Source: Frankia sp. AgB1.9 (GTDB lineage: Bacteria > Actinomycetota > Actinomycetes > Frankiales > Frankiaceae). Taken from it: a stretch of 52,121 bases of DNA. Below the pieces are notes generated by a model. That model saw only the letters and a program-made list of their open reading frames with translations. It was not told where the DNA came from and did no database searches. The position numbers and the translations under genes are program-made. The stretch lies in assembly GCF_016786355.1 (NCBI RefSeq), contig NZ_JADWYX010000062.1, positions 1 to 52,121 on the forward strand, in the 5' to 3' direction. Positions 40,071 to 47,861 of this stretch are shown here, piece by piece. Position 1 is the stretch's first letter; each line of letters begins with the position of its first letter.

Positions 40071-40856
40071 GTGCTTGTGAAGCTGGGTCTGGAAGGCCGT
40101 ACCGCCGTCGTCACCGGGGCGAGCCGTGGGATCGGGCTGGCCGTCGCGCGCGCCCTGGTGGGTGAGGGCGCGACCGTCGTCGCGGGCGCGCTGGGTGGTT
40201 CGCCCGAGCTGGACGAGCTCGCCGCCGGCGGGAACCTGACCCCCGTCCGCGTCGACCTGTCCTCGCCTGACGGGCCGGCCCGGCTGGTCGCCGCGGCGGG
40301 CGAGCGGGTGGACATCCTGGTGAACAACGTCGGGTCGGCGCCGACCCGGCTGGCGGGGTTCGCCGCGATCACCGACGAGATGTGGCAGCAGACCTGGGAG
40401 CTGAACGTGATGGCCGCGGTCCGGGCCAGCCGCGCGGTCCTGCCGGCGATGCTCGCGGCGGGCGGCGGCTCGATCGTCACGATCAGCTCGGTGAACTCGA
40501 CGCTGGCCGATCCGCTCGTCATGGACTACAGCGCGGCGAAGGCGGCGCTGAGCAGCTTCTGCAAGGCGTTGTCGAAGGAGGTCGGGCCGCAGGGCGTGCG
40601 GGTCAACACGATCAGCCCGGGACCGGTCGCGACCGACCTGTGGCTCGGGGCGGACGGCGTCGCCGCGCACCTGTCCGCGGCGCAGGGCGCGACCGCGTCG
40701 GACATCGTCGACTCCGCCGCCGCCGGGATGCTCACCGGCCGGTTCACCCGGCCGGAGGAGATCGCCGCCGCCGTCCTGCTGCTGGCCAGCGACGCCTCCG
40801 CCAACATGACCGGCGCGGACATCCGCATCGACGGAGGCATGATCACCACCTGGTAG
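40071..40856 (+). CDS. SDR-family oxidoreductase
   Basis: Short-chain dehydrogenase of 261 aa. Motifs: TGASRGIG, NNVG in place of NNAG, catalytic Ser in IVTISSVNS, Tyr/Lys in YSAAK, SPGPVATD, and IDGG near the end. This resembles 3-oxoacyl-ACP reductase-type members, but the substrate is unknown. GTG 40071 follows AGGAG by only 4 nt; GTG 40077 would be spaced 10 nt. Its last seven codons (from 40836) are part of a 73-bp tandem duplication that continues beyond the stop, so the 3' end has been copied. Confidence 0.92.
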   Translation: MLVKLGLEGRTAVVTGASRGIGLAVARALVGEGATVVAGALGGSPELDELAAGGNLTPVRVDLSSPDGPARLVAAAGERVDILVNNVGSAPTRLAGFAAITDEMWQQTWELNVMAAVRASRAVLPAMLAAGGGSIVTISSVNSTLADPLVMDYSAAKAALSSFCKALSKEVGPQGVRVNTISPGPVATDLWLGADGVAAHLSAAQGATASDIVDSAAAGMLTGRFTRPEEIAAAVLLLASDASANMTGADIRIDGGMITTW

Positions 40857-40981
40857 TCGGCCCACCGGTTTCCCCTGCGCATCCGGCGATCAACGAGGTC
40901 TCGCAGGCGGCATGATCACCACCTGGTAGTCGGCCCGCCAGTTTCCCCTGCGCATCCGGTGATCAAGGAGGTCTCGCACCC
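40836..40981 (+). repeat. 73-bp tandem duplication covering the SDR 3' end
   Basis: The segment beginning GGCATGATCACCACCTGG TAG at 40836 recurs at 40909 with only a few changes. It includes the last codons and stop of the SDR gene plus downstream CCTGCGCATCCGG and GATCAA sequence. The duplication is recent enough to remain about 90% identical by eye. Confidence 0.85.
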
Positions 40982-41119
40982 GGCGGGGAGGCCTTGATCG
41001 CTCGTTGCGCAGGCAAGGCGGCGTTCGATACCCCAATTTCTCCCCTTTATCCCTGCGCAGTCTTCGATCAAGGTCCGGCAGCTTGGCCAGCTAGGCCGGA
41101 TGATCGGCGTCTGCGCAGG
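40947..41119. repeat. second palindromic repeat family, two hairpins
   Basis: Hairpin 1: CCTGCGCATCCGGTGATC (40947) pairs with CCTTGATCGCTCGTTGCGCAGG ending at 41013 in interrupted form. Hairpin 2: CCTGCGCAGTCTTCGATC (41052) pairs with GATCGGCGTCTGCGCAGG ending at 41119. Both share outer CCTGCGCA/TGCGCAGG and inner GATCAAGG elements. I see no gene in 40857-41283. Confidence 0.7.
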
Positions 41120-41246
41120 CAAGTCGGCGCCTCGGATCAGGCGGTCCGGCACCGGGGGCCGGGCGGCTTGATCAAGTCGGTCGACCGGGCTGAACCCCCT
41201 GAGTTGCCGCGGGCGTTGGCGGCCGTCCCGCACCGCCGACGGGGGG

Positions 41247-41283
41247 TTCCCCTAGTTACTACGAAATCGTATAGTCCGAAATC
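41247..41283 (+). promoter_or_regulatory. promoter and MarR-type operator
   Basis: TATAGT (41270-41275) ends 8 nt before the GTG start at 41284, so the mRNA is likely leaderless. A weak TTCCCC at 41247 is 17 bp upstream. TACGA-AA-TCGTA (41260-41271) is a perfect palindrome that overlaps the -10, and CGAAATCGT is repeated at 41277. This suits autorepression by the MarR product. Confidence 0.6.
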
Positions 41284-41718
41284 GTGGATACTTCTCCTGG
41301 GTCGACCAAGGGGTCGGCGCTGCTCGCTCTCCAGCGAGCCACCCATGTCACCCTGCAGATCCTCGCCGCCACGCTGGTGGACCTCGACCTGACCGCCTCC
41401 GAGATCAACGTCCTGGCCATCCTCGCCGACGGCCGCGGCCGCACCATCTCCGAGCTGGGCACCGCGGCCGGCACCCGCCCGACCACGCTGACCAGCGTGC
41501 TGGACCGGTTGGAACGGCGCGGCCACGTCACGCGCGGCCCCCGGCCGGGGGACCGGCGAGTGGTGGTCGTCGAGCTGACCGCCTCCGGCCGGCTTGTCGC
41601 GGGCACGATTCGTCAGGCCCTCGCCGACCTGGAGCAGCGGGCCCTCGTAGACCTGCCCCCGGACGCGATCGCCGGCTTCCACGCGGTACTGCGCGCGTTG
41701 GCGGAGGTGCCCGCGTGA
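41284..41718 (+). CDS. MarR-family transcriptional regulator
   Basis: A 144-aa winged-helix regulator. LDLTASEINVLAILADGRG, TISELGTAAGTRPTTLTSVL and DRLERRGHVTRGPRPGDRRV give the HTH and beta-wing with the usual DRR tip; flanking helices form the dimer interface. GTG 41284 has no ribosome-binding site but lies 8 nt after a -10 element, so leaderless translation is probable. A palindrome overlapping the -10 is its likely operator. Its stop overlaps the next gene's GTG (GTGA), so both are one operon. Confidence 0.93.
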   Translation: MDTSPGSTKGSALLALQRATHVTLQILAATLVDLDLTASEINVLAILADGRGRTISELGTAAGTRPTTLTSVLDRLERRGHVTRGPRPGDRRVVVVELTASGRLVAGTIRQALADLEQRALVDLPPDAIAGFHAVLRALAEVPA

Positions 41719-42161
41719 CGCACGACGGCCCGGGGCCGACCGCGCTGTTCGACGAGCTGATGGCCGAGGTGACCGGCGCGACCGGGCAGTTCGATCACCG
41801 CGCCCACGTTCATCTGACCTGGTTGGCGATCCGCCGGGTCGGCATGCCCGCGGCCGTCCGGGTGGTCAGCGACGGGATCCACCAGGCAGCCCTCCACGCC
41901 GGGGCACCGCAGAAGTACCGCGCCACTGTCAGCCGGGCCTGGGTGGAGCTGGTGGCGCACCACGCCGCCGAACGCGCCGCCACCGAACGCGCCGCCGTCG
42001 ACTTCGCGGGCTTCATCGACGCGCATCCCGCGCTGCTCGACAAACGCCTGCTCACCCGCTTCTACCGCCCGACGACGCTCGCCGGCTCCCCGGCCCGCAC
42101 CCACTGGGTCGAGCCCGACCTCGACCCCTTCCCCTGGGACCCGAGGCACCGTCACCGGTAG
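41715..42161 (+). CDS. conserved hypothetical protein, HR-x-HV/WV-PDL type
   Basis: A 148-aa soluble protein of a small actinobacterial family that I recognise only by pattern. FDHRAHVHLTWLAIRRVGM, PQKYRATVSRAWVELVAHH, HPALLDKRLLTRFYRP and THWVEPDLDPFPWD are its distinctive blocks. Conserved His residues could bind metal, but nothing shows a reaction. It overlaps the MarR gene by 4 bp (GTG 41715), so its level is set by that regulator. A strong hairpin after the stop ends the operon. No membrane segment or signal is present. Confidence 0.8.
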   Translation: MTHDGPGPTALFDELMAEVTGATGQFDHRAHVHLTWLAIRRVGMPAAVRVVSDGIHQAALHAGAPQKYRATVSRAWVELVAHHAAERAATERAAVDFAGFIDAHPALLDKRLLTRFYRPTTLAGSPARTHWVEPDLDPFPWDPRHRHR

Positions 42162-42180
42162 TGGCCGGTCAGGCGGATGA

Positions 42181-42216
42181 CGGTTGACCGCGACCAGGCG
42201 CGGCCGCGGTCAACCG
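42181..42216. terminator. bidirectional hairpin between convergent genes
   Basis: CGGTTGACCGCG (42181-42192) and CGCGGTCAACCG (42205-42216) form a perfect 12-bp stem with a 12-nt loop between the MarR operon and the convergent ahpD gene. Confidence 0.75.
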
Positions 42217-42241
42217 CCGACGGGTAACGGGTGGAGGTGGG

Positions 42242-42781
42242 TCAGGCCGCCGCCGGGGCGAGCTCCTCGGCTTCGACAGCGACGGCGACGGCGTGGACCA
42301 CGGAGGCGATCCGGATCGCGTCCTGGATCGACTCGCGGGGCACGCCCCGGCCGCGCAGCTCATGCTCGTGTGCCTGCAGGCAGCGGCCACAGCCGTTGAC
42401 CGCGGACGCGGCGAGCGACCACAGCTCGAAGTCGACCTTGTCTACGCCCGGGTTGGCGATCGCGTTCATCCGCAGGCCGGCCCGAAGCCGGTCGTACTCC
42501 TCGTCCTCGAGTAGATGCAGCGAACGGTAGTAGACGTTGTTCATCGCCATCAGCGCCGCCGCCGTCCTCGCCGCGCGGTAGGCCTCGGCGGTCAGGTGCT
42601 CGCGCGCCTCCTGGTCCAGCTCCGCGAGCGCCGTCCGGCCGCGGCTGGCCAGGGCGGCCGTCAGCACGGTGCCCCACAGCTGCTGCTCGGTCAGGTGCGT
42701 CTGGCTGGTCACCGACCCGAGGTTGAGCCGCAGGTCCTTGGCGTACTCGGGCAGCGCCGCGCGCAGGGCAGCGACGCCCAT
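42242..42781 (-). CDS. ahpD: alkyl hydroperoxide reductase AhpD
   Basis: Thiol-disulfide partner of AhpC, 179 aa, all-helical CMD-superfamily fold. The catalytic NGCGRCLQAHEHEL block gives the CxxC pair and proton-relay His. FELWSLAASAVNGC and YRAARTAAALMAMNNVYYR match AhpD. It reduces oxidised AhpC, in actinobacteria with electrons from lipoamide systems. ATG 42781 overlaps the ahpC stop (ATGA), so the two are translated together. Length agrees with the family (about 175-180 aa). Confidence 0.96.
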   Translation of the reverse strand: MGVAALRAALPEYAKDLRLNLGSVTSQTHLTEQQLWGTVLTAALASRGRTALAELDQEAREHLTAEAYRAARTAAALMAMNNVYYRSLHLLEDEEYDRLRAGLRMNAIANPGVDKVDFELWSLAASAVNGCGRCLQAHEHELRGRGVPRESIQDAIRIASVVHAVAVAVEAEELAPAAA

Positions 42782-43356
42782 CAGGCGCCGACCTCGACCT
42801 TCTCCTGCGCGGGGATCCTGCCTCCGACGGAGAGCGTGCTCTCGCCCTTCTGCCAGTTGCAGGGGCACAGCTCGTCGGTCTGCAGGGCGTCGAGCACCCG
42901 GAGGACCTCGTTCGGGTTCCGGCCGACGCTCCCGGCCGTGACCATCACGAACTGGATCTCGCCGGCCGGGTCGATGATGAAGGTCGCCCGCTGCGCGACG
43001 CCGTCGTCGCCGAGGACCCCGGCGGCCGTCGTGAGCTCCTTCTTGATGTCGGCGAGCATCGGGAAGGGCAGATCGCGCAGGTCGGCGTGGTTCTGCCGCC
43101 ACGCCAGGTGGACGAACTCGCTGTCGGTGGAGACGCCGAGCACCTGGGCGTCGCGGTCGGCGAACTCGTCGTTGAGCCGGCCGAAGGCTGCGATCTCGGT
43201 CGGGCAGACGAAGGTGAAGTCCTTCGGCCAGAAGAAGACGACGCGCCACTGGCCCGGGCGGCCGGCCGACGACTCCTGGACGAACGCGGTGTCAGGGTCG
43301 GTGCTGACTACGGCGGTCAGGTCGTAGGTGGGGAAGGTGTCACCGACGGTGAGCAT
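42781..43356 (-). CDS. ahpC: alkyl hydroperoxide reductase AhpC (peroxiredoxin)
   Basis: Typical 2-Cys peroxiredoxin that reduces H2O2, alkyl hydroperoxides and peroxynitrite. Peroxidatic Cys in FTFVCPTE; resolving Cys region DELCPCNW near the C-terminus. I use ATG 43356 (protein MLTVGDTFPTYDL) because GAAAGGA lies about 11 nt upstream, while the further ATG at 43380 lacks a site; that start would add eight residues. It overlaps ahpD by 1-4 bp. No OxyR gene is nearby. It is downstream of the iron-box gene on the same strand, but 54 bp separate them, so co-transcription is possible. Confidence 0.95.
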   Translation of the reverse strand: MLTVGDTFPTYDLTAVVSTDPDTAFVQESSAGRPGQWRVVFFWPKDFTFVCPTEIAAFGRLNDEFADRDAQVLGVSTDSEFVHLAWRQNHADLRDLPFPMLADIKKELTTAAGVLGDDGVAQRATFIIDPAGEIQFVMVTAGSVGRNPNEVLRVLDALQTDELCPCNWQKGESTLSVGGRIPAQEKVEVGA

Positions 43357-43409
43357 GGGAGTGGACGTCCTTTCGGTCATTCAGGTTGGGGTCGATGAGG
43401 ATGGAGCAG

Positions 43410-44018
43410 TCAGCGGGCGAGCAGCGCGCGAGCGTCGTCGCCGTCGAGGTGCGCGCTGGCGCGCTCGGTGCGGACGAAACCCTCGACGACCTCGACCTCG
43501 AGCAACGCCCAGCGGTCGCCGAGGTCGAACAGGTCGGTGGTGGGATGGCGGGCCGCGAAATGGGCCGCGAGCCGGTCCGCGTCGGCTTCCGGCACCGCGC
43601 CGACCCAGCCGCCGAGTCCCACCGACACCCAGGTGGATCCTTCGACGGTCGGCCCGCAGAACTGGAAACGGCAGGCCTGGTCACCGTGCTCGAGCAACCG
43701 GCCGATCGCGGCGGGTGCGAGCAGCAGCAGGCGTCCGGTGGCCTCCGACAGCCAGCCGGCGTCCGGACCGGCGATCTGCTCGAGGCCGGTGGTTCGGTGG
43801 TCGGCGGCCGAGGGAGGCGCGGATTGCGCCTCGGGGGCCGACGCGGGCTGGGACGCGGCCAGGCTCGGCGAGGGGGCGGGGTGGCCGCCGGCGAAGCGTA
43901 GGCCGTGGGCGACCTGGCCGCCCCACAGCGCGAGGCAACCGTCGCCGGCCGAGCTGGTCAGAACGCGGGCGGCAGCTACGAGCTGGGTGGAGCAGGGGGG
44001 TGGCACCGCTGCCGGCAA
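43410..44018 (-). CDS. hypothetical protein behind an iron box, possible frameshift
   Basis: About 202 aa from TTG 44018, no family recognised. The first third is Ala/Pro/Ser-rich; the rest (LLLLAPAAIGRLLEHGDQ, WVSVGLGGWVGAVPEADADR, FDLGDRWALLEVEVVEGFV) looks like a folded domain. The best ribosome-binding site (AAGGAC, 44041-44047) precedes a GTG at 44037 in another frame; removing one C from the C6 run at 43996-44001 would join that start to this frame. So the gene may be frameshifted, phase-variable or mis-sequenced. The 19-bp box at 44065-44083 suggests repression by iron-loaded DtxR/IdeR, hinting at an iron or heme role. Confidence 0.55.
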   Translation of the reverse strand: MPAAVPPPCSTQLVAAARVLTSSAGDGCLALWGGQVAHGLRFAGGHPAPSPSLAASQPASAPEAQSAPPSAADHRTTGLEQIAGPDAGWLSEATGRLLLLAPAAIGRLLEHGDQACRFQFCGPTVEGSTWVSVGLGGWVGAVPEADADRLAAHFAARHPTTDLFDLGDRWALLEVEVVEGFVRTERASAHLDGDDARALLAR

Positions 44019-44064
44019 GGCCCGTCATCTGCTCCACCGCGTCCTTCGTTAGGGGTCAACCGTC

Positions 44065-44083
44065 TTAGGTTTTCCTAACCTAA
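44065..44083 (-). promoter_or_regulatory. DtxR/IdeR iron box
   Basis: TTAGGTTTTCCTAACCTAA matches the known IdeR consensus (TTAGGTTAGGCTAACCTAA) at 16 of 19 positions. It lies about 47 bp before the TTG start, and 28 bp before the alternative GTG start, of the minus-strand hypothetical gene. Confidence 0.75.
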
Positions 44084-44166
44084 CCGAGAAGATTCGCGGG
44101 TCACAAGGCTGTGGCCAAGGTCATCCGGGCGTGCGGGTGTCTGATGTGGCGGTTACTGTCGGCTGG

Positions 44167-44763
44167 TTACTGCCCGGCCGGGAGCAGGGGCTCGCCCAGC
44201 AGGCGCAGGGCCGCGTCGAGCAGGCCCAGTGGATCGGCGAGCGACGGGTCGTCGGCCCACCGGCTCATCACCTCTTCGAGGACCAGCAGCACCGTGCCGG
44301 CGACCAGGCGAGAGGCCATCGGGTCGGCGTCGGCGCCGTACCAGGGCGCCAGCGCGTCGGCGAGGCGGTCGCGGCTCTTGCGCCGTTCCTCCAGCCAGCG
44401 GCCCCGCAACGCGGGGCTCTCCCGCAACAGGAACTGGAAGCGGCGCGCCCGGTCGGAATTGTCCCCGACCGGAGCGAGGACCGCGCGCAGCATCGCCGTC
44501 ACCGCCGACCTCAGCGTCTCGTTCTCGTCGCGCCCGCCGAGGTGGTCGATCACGTCGTCCATCGAGGCGCTGGCGAGGGCCGTGACGACGTCCTCCTTGG
44601 CGGGGAAGTAGCGGAAGAAGGTGCGTGAGGAGACGCCGGCCGCGTCGGCGATGTCCTGGACGGTGGTCGCGTCGTAGCCCCGTTCCAGGAAGAGCCGACC
44701 GGCGGCCTCGGCGATCTCGCGGCGTGCCCGCAGCTTGTTCCGTTCCGTCAAGCCGGCGGTCAT
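44167..44763 (-). CDS. TetR-family transcriptional regulator
   Basis: A 198-aa regulator. HTH: REIAEAAGRLFLERGYDATTV, QDIADAAGVSSRTFFRYFP, AKEDVVTA. The FFRYFPAKED wording is typical of actinobacterial TetR proteins near efflux pumps. ATG 44763 has AGGAGGGG just upstream; more distal starts are not needed. It is divergent from an MFS exporter gene, with a palindrome in the 137-bp spacer, so it most likely represses that exporter and itself until a drug or metabolite binds. Confidence 0.94.
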   Translation of the reverse strand: MTAGLTERNKLRARREIAEAAGRLFLERGYDATTVQDIADAAGVSSRTFFRYFPAKEDVVTALASASMDDVIDHLGGRDENETLRSAVTAMLRAVLAPVGDNSDRARRFQFLLRESPALRGRWLEERRKSRDRLADALAPWYGADADPMASRLVAGTVLLVLEEVMSRWADDPSLADPLGLLDAALRLLGEPLLPAGQ

Positions 44764-44808
44764 GACCCCTCCTGTCTGGCGCTCAGAGTTCATCGTCTCC
44801 TGCGTCAC

Positions 44809-44836
44809 GTCACCTGGCAGTTTCTGCCATGGTGAC
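44809..44836. promoter_or_regulatory. operator between TetR and MFS exporter genes
   Basis: GTCACC-TGGCA-GTTTC-TGCCA-T-GGTGAC: two nested dyads (6 bp and 5 bp) with one bulged base. It lies between divergent starts at 44763 and 44901, the expected place for a TetR-type operator. Confidence 0.65.
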
Positions 44837-44900
44837 ATAGGTTGCCGCTGGGCGGATCAATTCTCACTGTCGAGCCGTCTGGCCATAGAGGGGTGCGTGG

Positions 44901-46502
44901 GTGACCAGCCTTGACCAGCACGAGCTGACGACCCGTTCGGCGCGATCGACGAAGGCCCAGTCGACGAAGACGCAGTCGACGAAGGCCCAGTGGTGGATCC
45001 TCGTCATCATCGCCTGCGCGCAGCTGATGGTGGTTCTCGACTCGACCATCATGATCATCGCCCTGCCGTCGGCCCAGAAGGCGCTCGGGTTCTCGGATAC
45101 CGAACGCCAGTGGGTCATCACGGGGTACACCCTGGCGTTCGGCGGGTTCCTGCTTCTCGGCGGCCGGATCAGCGACATGCTCGGGCCCAGGCGCACCCTG
45201 ATGGTCGGCGTCATCGGCTTCGCGCTGGCCTCGGCGCTGGGTGGCGCCGCTCCGGACACCGTCGTGCTGATCGCGGCCCGCGGGCTGCAGGGACTGTGCG
45301 GCGCGCTGCTCGCCCCGTCCGTGCTCTCGCTGCTCTCGGCGACCTTCACGAACCCCCGGGAACGCGCCCGGGCCTTCGGGATCTACGCCACGATCGCGAT
45401 CGGCGGGTCGGCCTTCGGGCTGATCCTCGGCGGCCTGCTGACCCAGTACGCCGACTGGCGCTGGTGCCTCTACGTGAACCTGCCGATCGCCGCCCTGGTG
45501 ATCTTCGGCATCGTCACGATGATCCCGAAGTCCACCGGCCGGTCCGGCGTGCGGCTCGACGTCGCGGGCGTGGTCCTCGGCTGCGGCGGACTCGTCGCGC
45601 TCGTCTACGGGCTCGGCGAGGCCGGGGCGGACGGCTGGGGCTCGCGCGGCGTCCTCGTCCCGCTCGCGATCGCCGTCGCCCTGCTGGCCGGCTTCGTCGT
45701 CTGGCAGAGCCGGGGCCCGAACCCGCTGCTGCCGCTGCGCGTGCTGCGGGACCGCAACCGCAGCGGGGCGTACCTGACAATCCTGCTGGCGATGACCGCC
45801 ATGTTCGGCACGTTCGTCTCGCTCACCTACCTCTTCCAGTCGGTCGACGGCTACTCGCCGCTGCGCAGCGGGATCGCCTTCCTGCCACTGATGCTGCTCA
45901 ACGGGCTGGCCTCGACCCAGCTCGCCAGCCGTCTCATGCCCCATGTGCCGACCCGGCTGCTCATCGTCCCGGGGCTGCTCGCCGCGTCCGTCGGCGTCGC
46001 GCTACTGACGAGGCTGACTCCCGAATCGGCGTTCGCGACCCATGTGCTGCCGACCGAGATCCTGCTCGGCGTCGGTCTCGGCGTCGCGATGGTCCCGGTC
46101 ATCAGCACGGCGACCAGCAACGCCGACCCGGGCGACGTCGGCGTCATCTCGGCCATGTCGACCACCTCGCAGCAGATCGGCGCCTCGATCGGGACCGCCC
46201 TGCTGAACACGATCGCGGCCTCGGCGGCGACGAGCTACCTGGCGTCGCACCGCGGCGGCGACGCCGTCCACGCGACCGTGCACGGCTACGCGACCACCAG
46301 TGCCTGGGCGGCCGGCATCCTCGCGCTCGCCGCGCTGGTCGCCGGCCTTCTCATCAACGTCCATCCCGGACGGGCGCACGCGACCCAGCCGGCGGGCAGC
46401 CAGGGCGGCGCGCCCGCCGCGCAGCCGAGCCGGGAGGCACTGCTTGTCCCGGCGGCCCGAAGCGAGCAGACGGCGGCCACGGAGCACCGCTCCGAGGCGT
46501 AG
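44901..46502 (+). CDS. MFS drug exporter, DHA2 (EmrB/QacA) type
   Basis: A 533-aa 14-helix transporter. Motifs: VVLDSTIMIIALPSAQ in helix 1, GGRISDMLGPRR after helix 2, and AARGLQGLCGALLAPSVLSL (motif C-like). GTG 44901 follows GAGGGG with long spacing. The first 30 residues are polar and include three copies of STKAQ/STKTQ from a 15-bp DNA repeat (44946-44990). The C-terminal 60 residues are Ala/Gln/Ser-rich. It probably exports a hydrophobic drug or metabolite by proton exchange under control of the divergent TetR. Confidence 0.95.
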   Translation: MTSLDQHELTTRSARSTKAQSTKTQSTKAQWWILVIIACAQLMVVLDSTIMIIALPSAQKALGFSDTERQWVITGYTLAFGGFLLLGGRISDMLGPRRTLMVGVIGFALASALGGAAPDTVVLIAARGLQGLCGALLAPSVLSLLSATFTNPRERARAFGIYATIAIGGSAFGLILGGLLTQYADWRWCLYVNLPIAALVIFGIVTMIPKSTGRSGVRLDVAGVVLGCGGLVALVYGLGEAGADGWGSRGVLVPLAIAVALLAGFVVWQSRGPNPLLPLRVLRDRNRSGAYLTILLAMTAMFGTFVSLTYLFQSVDGYSPLRSGIAFLPLMLLNGLASTQLASRLMPHVPTRLLIVPGLLAASVGVALLTRLTPESAFATHVLPTEILLGVGLGVAMVPVISTATSNADPGDVGVISAMSTTSQQIGASIGTALLNTIAASAATSYLASHRGGDAVHATVHGYATTSAWAAGILALAALVAGLLINVHPGRAHATQPAGSQGGAPAAQPSREALLVPAARSEQTAATEHRSEA

Positions 46503-46613
46503 CCCCGCCACCGCCTTTTCCGCGACGCGCCGCGACGAGCGAGCAGTTCTCGGCGGCTGTGGTGTCGATACGACGAGAGGCCGGACGACCGGCCGGGAGT
46601 CGAGAGGCGAGCC

Positions 46614-47636
46614 ATGGCCAGCGATGATCTGATCTCCCGGGCGCGGGCGGGTGACGGGGAGGCGTTCCGTGCGCTGACCGAACCGCACCGCCGCGAGCTT
46701 CAGCTGCACTGCTACCGGATGCTGGGCTCGGTGCAGGACGCGGAGGACGCGCTGCAGGAGACGATGGTCGCCCCGTGGCAGGGCCTCGGCGGGTTCGGCC
46801 GGCAGGCGTCGCTGCGCACCTGGCTGTACCGGATCGCGACCAACAAATGCCTCAACGCGCTGCGGACGGCCCGCCGGCGACCGGCGAAGGCCTGGGACAT
46901 CCCAGGGATCGAGCCGCCCGCGCCGACCCGTCACGGGGAGGCCGTCTGGCTCGGCCCGTTCCCGGACTCGCTGCTGGACGGCGCGTTCGACGTTCCGGTT
47001 GGCCCGGAGGCCCGCTACGAGCAGACCGAATCGATCTCGCTGGCCTTCGTCGCCGCGCTACAGGCGCTGCCCCCGCGGCAGCTCGCCGTGCTGGTCCTGC
47101 GCGACGTGCTGGGCTTCCAGGCCAGCGAGGCCGCCGGCATGCTGGACATCACCGTGCCGTCGGTCACCAGCTGCCTCACCCGGGCGCGCGCCAACCTGGA
47201 CCGGCAACGCGCGCACCTGCGGCGCTCACCGCCGACGCTCGGGTCGGCGCAGGAGAGCGCGATCGTGGCCCGGTTCGTCCGCGCGTACGAGGCGGCCGAT
47301 CTGACAGCGCTCGTCGAGCTGTTCACCGACGACGTGTTCCTCTCGATGCCACCGATGCCGCTCGAGTACCAGGGCATCGACGTCGTGACCCAGTTTTTCC
47401 GGCTGCTGCTCGTCCCCGAACGTCGCTACAGCCTCGTACCCACCCGCGCCAACGGCGGGCCGGCGTTCGGCTCGTACGTCCACGGAGCGGACGGGCAGCG
47501 GCACGCCACCGGACTGTTCGTCGTGACCGTCCTCGACCGGCGTATCAGCGCGATGACCCGCTTCGAGAGCACCGTCCTCGCCTGGTTCGGCCTCCCGCTC
47601 ACACTCCCGGCCGGTAGGCGCACCGAATCCGCGTAG
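46614..47636 (+). CDS. ECF sigma factor with C-terminal SnoaL-like domain
   Basis: RNA polymerase sigma-70 factor of 340 aa. Region 2: RELQLHCYRMLGSVQDAEDAL, QETMVAPWQGL, LRTWLYRIATNKCLN. Region 4: LPPRQLAVLVLRDVLGFQAS, EAAGMLDITVPSVTSCLTRARA. The last 110 residues (FVRAYEAADLTALVELFTDD onward) form an NTF2/SnoaL-like domain, as in SigJ-type (ECF41/ECF56) sigma factors that need no anti-sigma and may sense a ligand. ATG 46614 follows GAGAGGCGAGCC. A DHFR-like gene follows, as with the second such sigma in this window. Confidence 0.94.
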   Translation: MASDDLISRARAGDGEAFRALTEPHRRELQLHCYRMLGSVQDAEDALQETMVAPWQGLGGFGRQASLRTWLYRIATNKCLNALRTARRRPAKAWDIPGIEPPAPTRHGEAVWLGPFPDSLLDGAFDVPVGPEARYEQTESISLAFVAALQALPPRQLAVLVLRDVLGFQASEAAGMLDITVPSVTSCLTRARANLDRQRAHLRRSPPTLGSAQESAIVARFVRAYEAADLTALVELFTDDVFLSMPPMPLEYQGIDVVTQFFRLLLVPERRYSLVPTRANGGPAFGSYVHGADGQRHATGLFVVTVLDRRISAMTRFESTVLAWFGLPLTLPAGRRTESA

Positions 47637-47668
47637 CCGCCATGACCGCTGGCGTCGGTCCGTCGCCT

Positions 47669-47743
47669 TGATCGCCGTTTTCACCCTCTGGTGCCTATGA
47701 AACAGGCCCAGTTACAACCACCAGAGGGCCGAAATGGAGACCA
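47669..47743. repeat. dispersed palindromic element, copy 5
   Basis: Starts TGATCGCCGTTTTCACCCTC and reads CCACCAGAGGGCCGAAATGG on the right, with the right end mutated (GGAGACCA instead of GGCGATCA). About 75 bp, 32 bp after the sigma-factor stop. Confidence 0.85.
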
Positions 47744-47861
47744 AGGGGACGCCGGTAACGGGCGAACCTTGCCGGTGGCGGCATTCGGAAGCCACCGCGC
47801 AGTTCCGAGTCGGTCCGGTGTCTATCCCTGTGGACGCATCCACCCGCAAGGAGAAAGCCAC

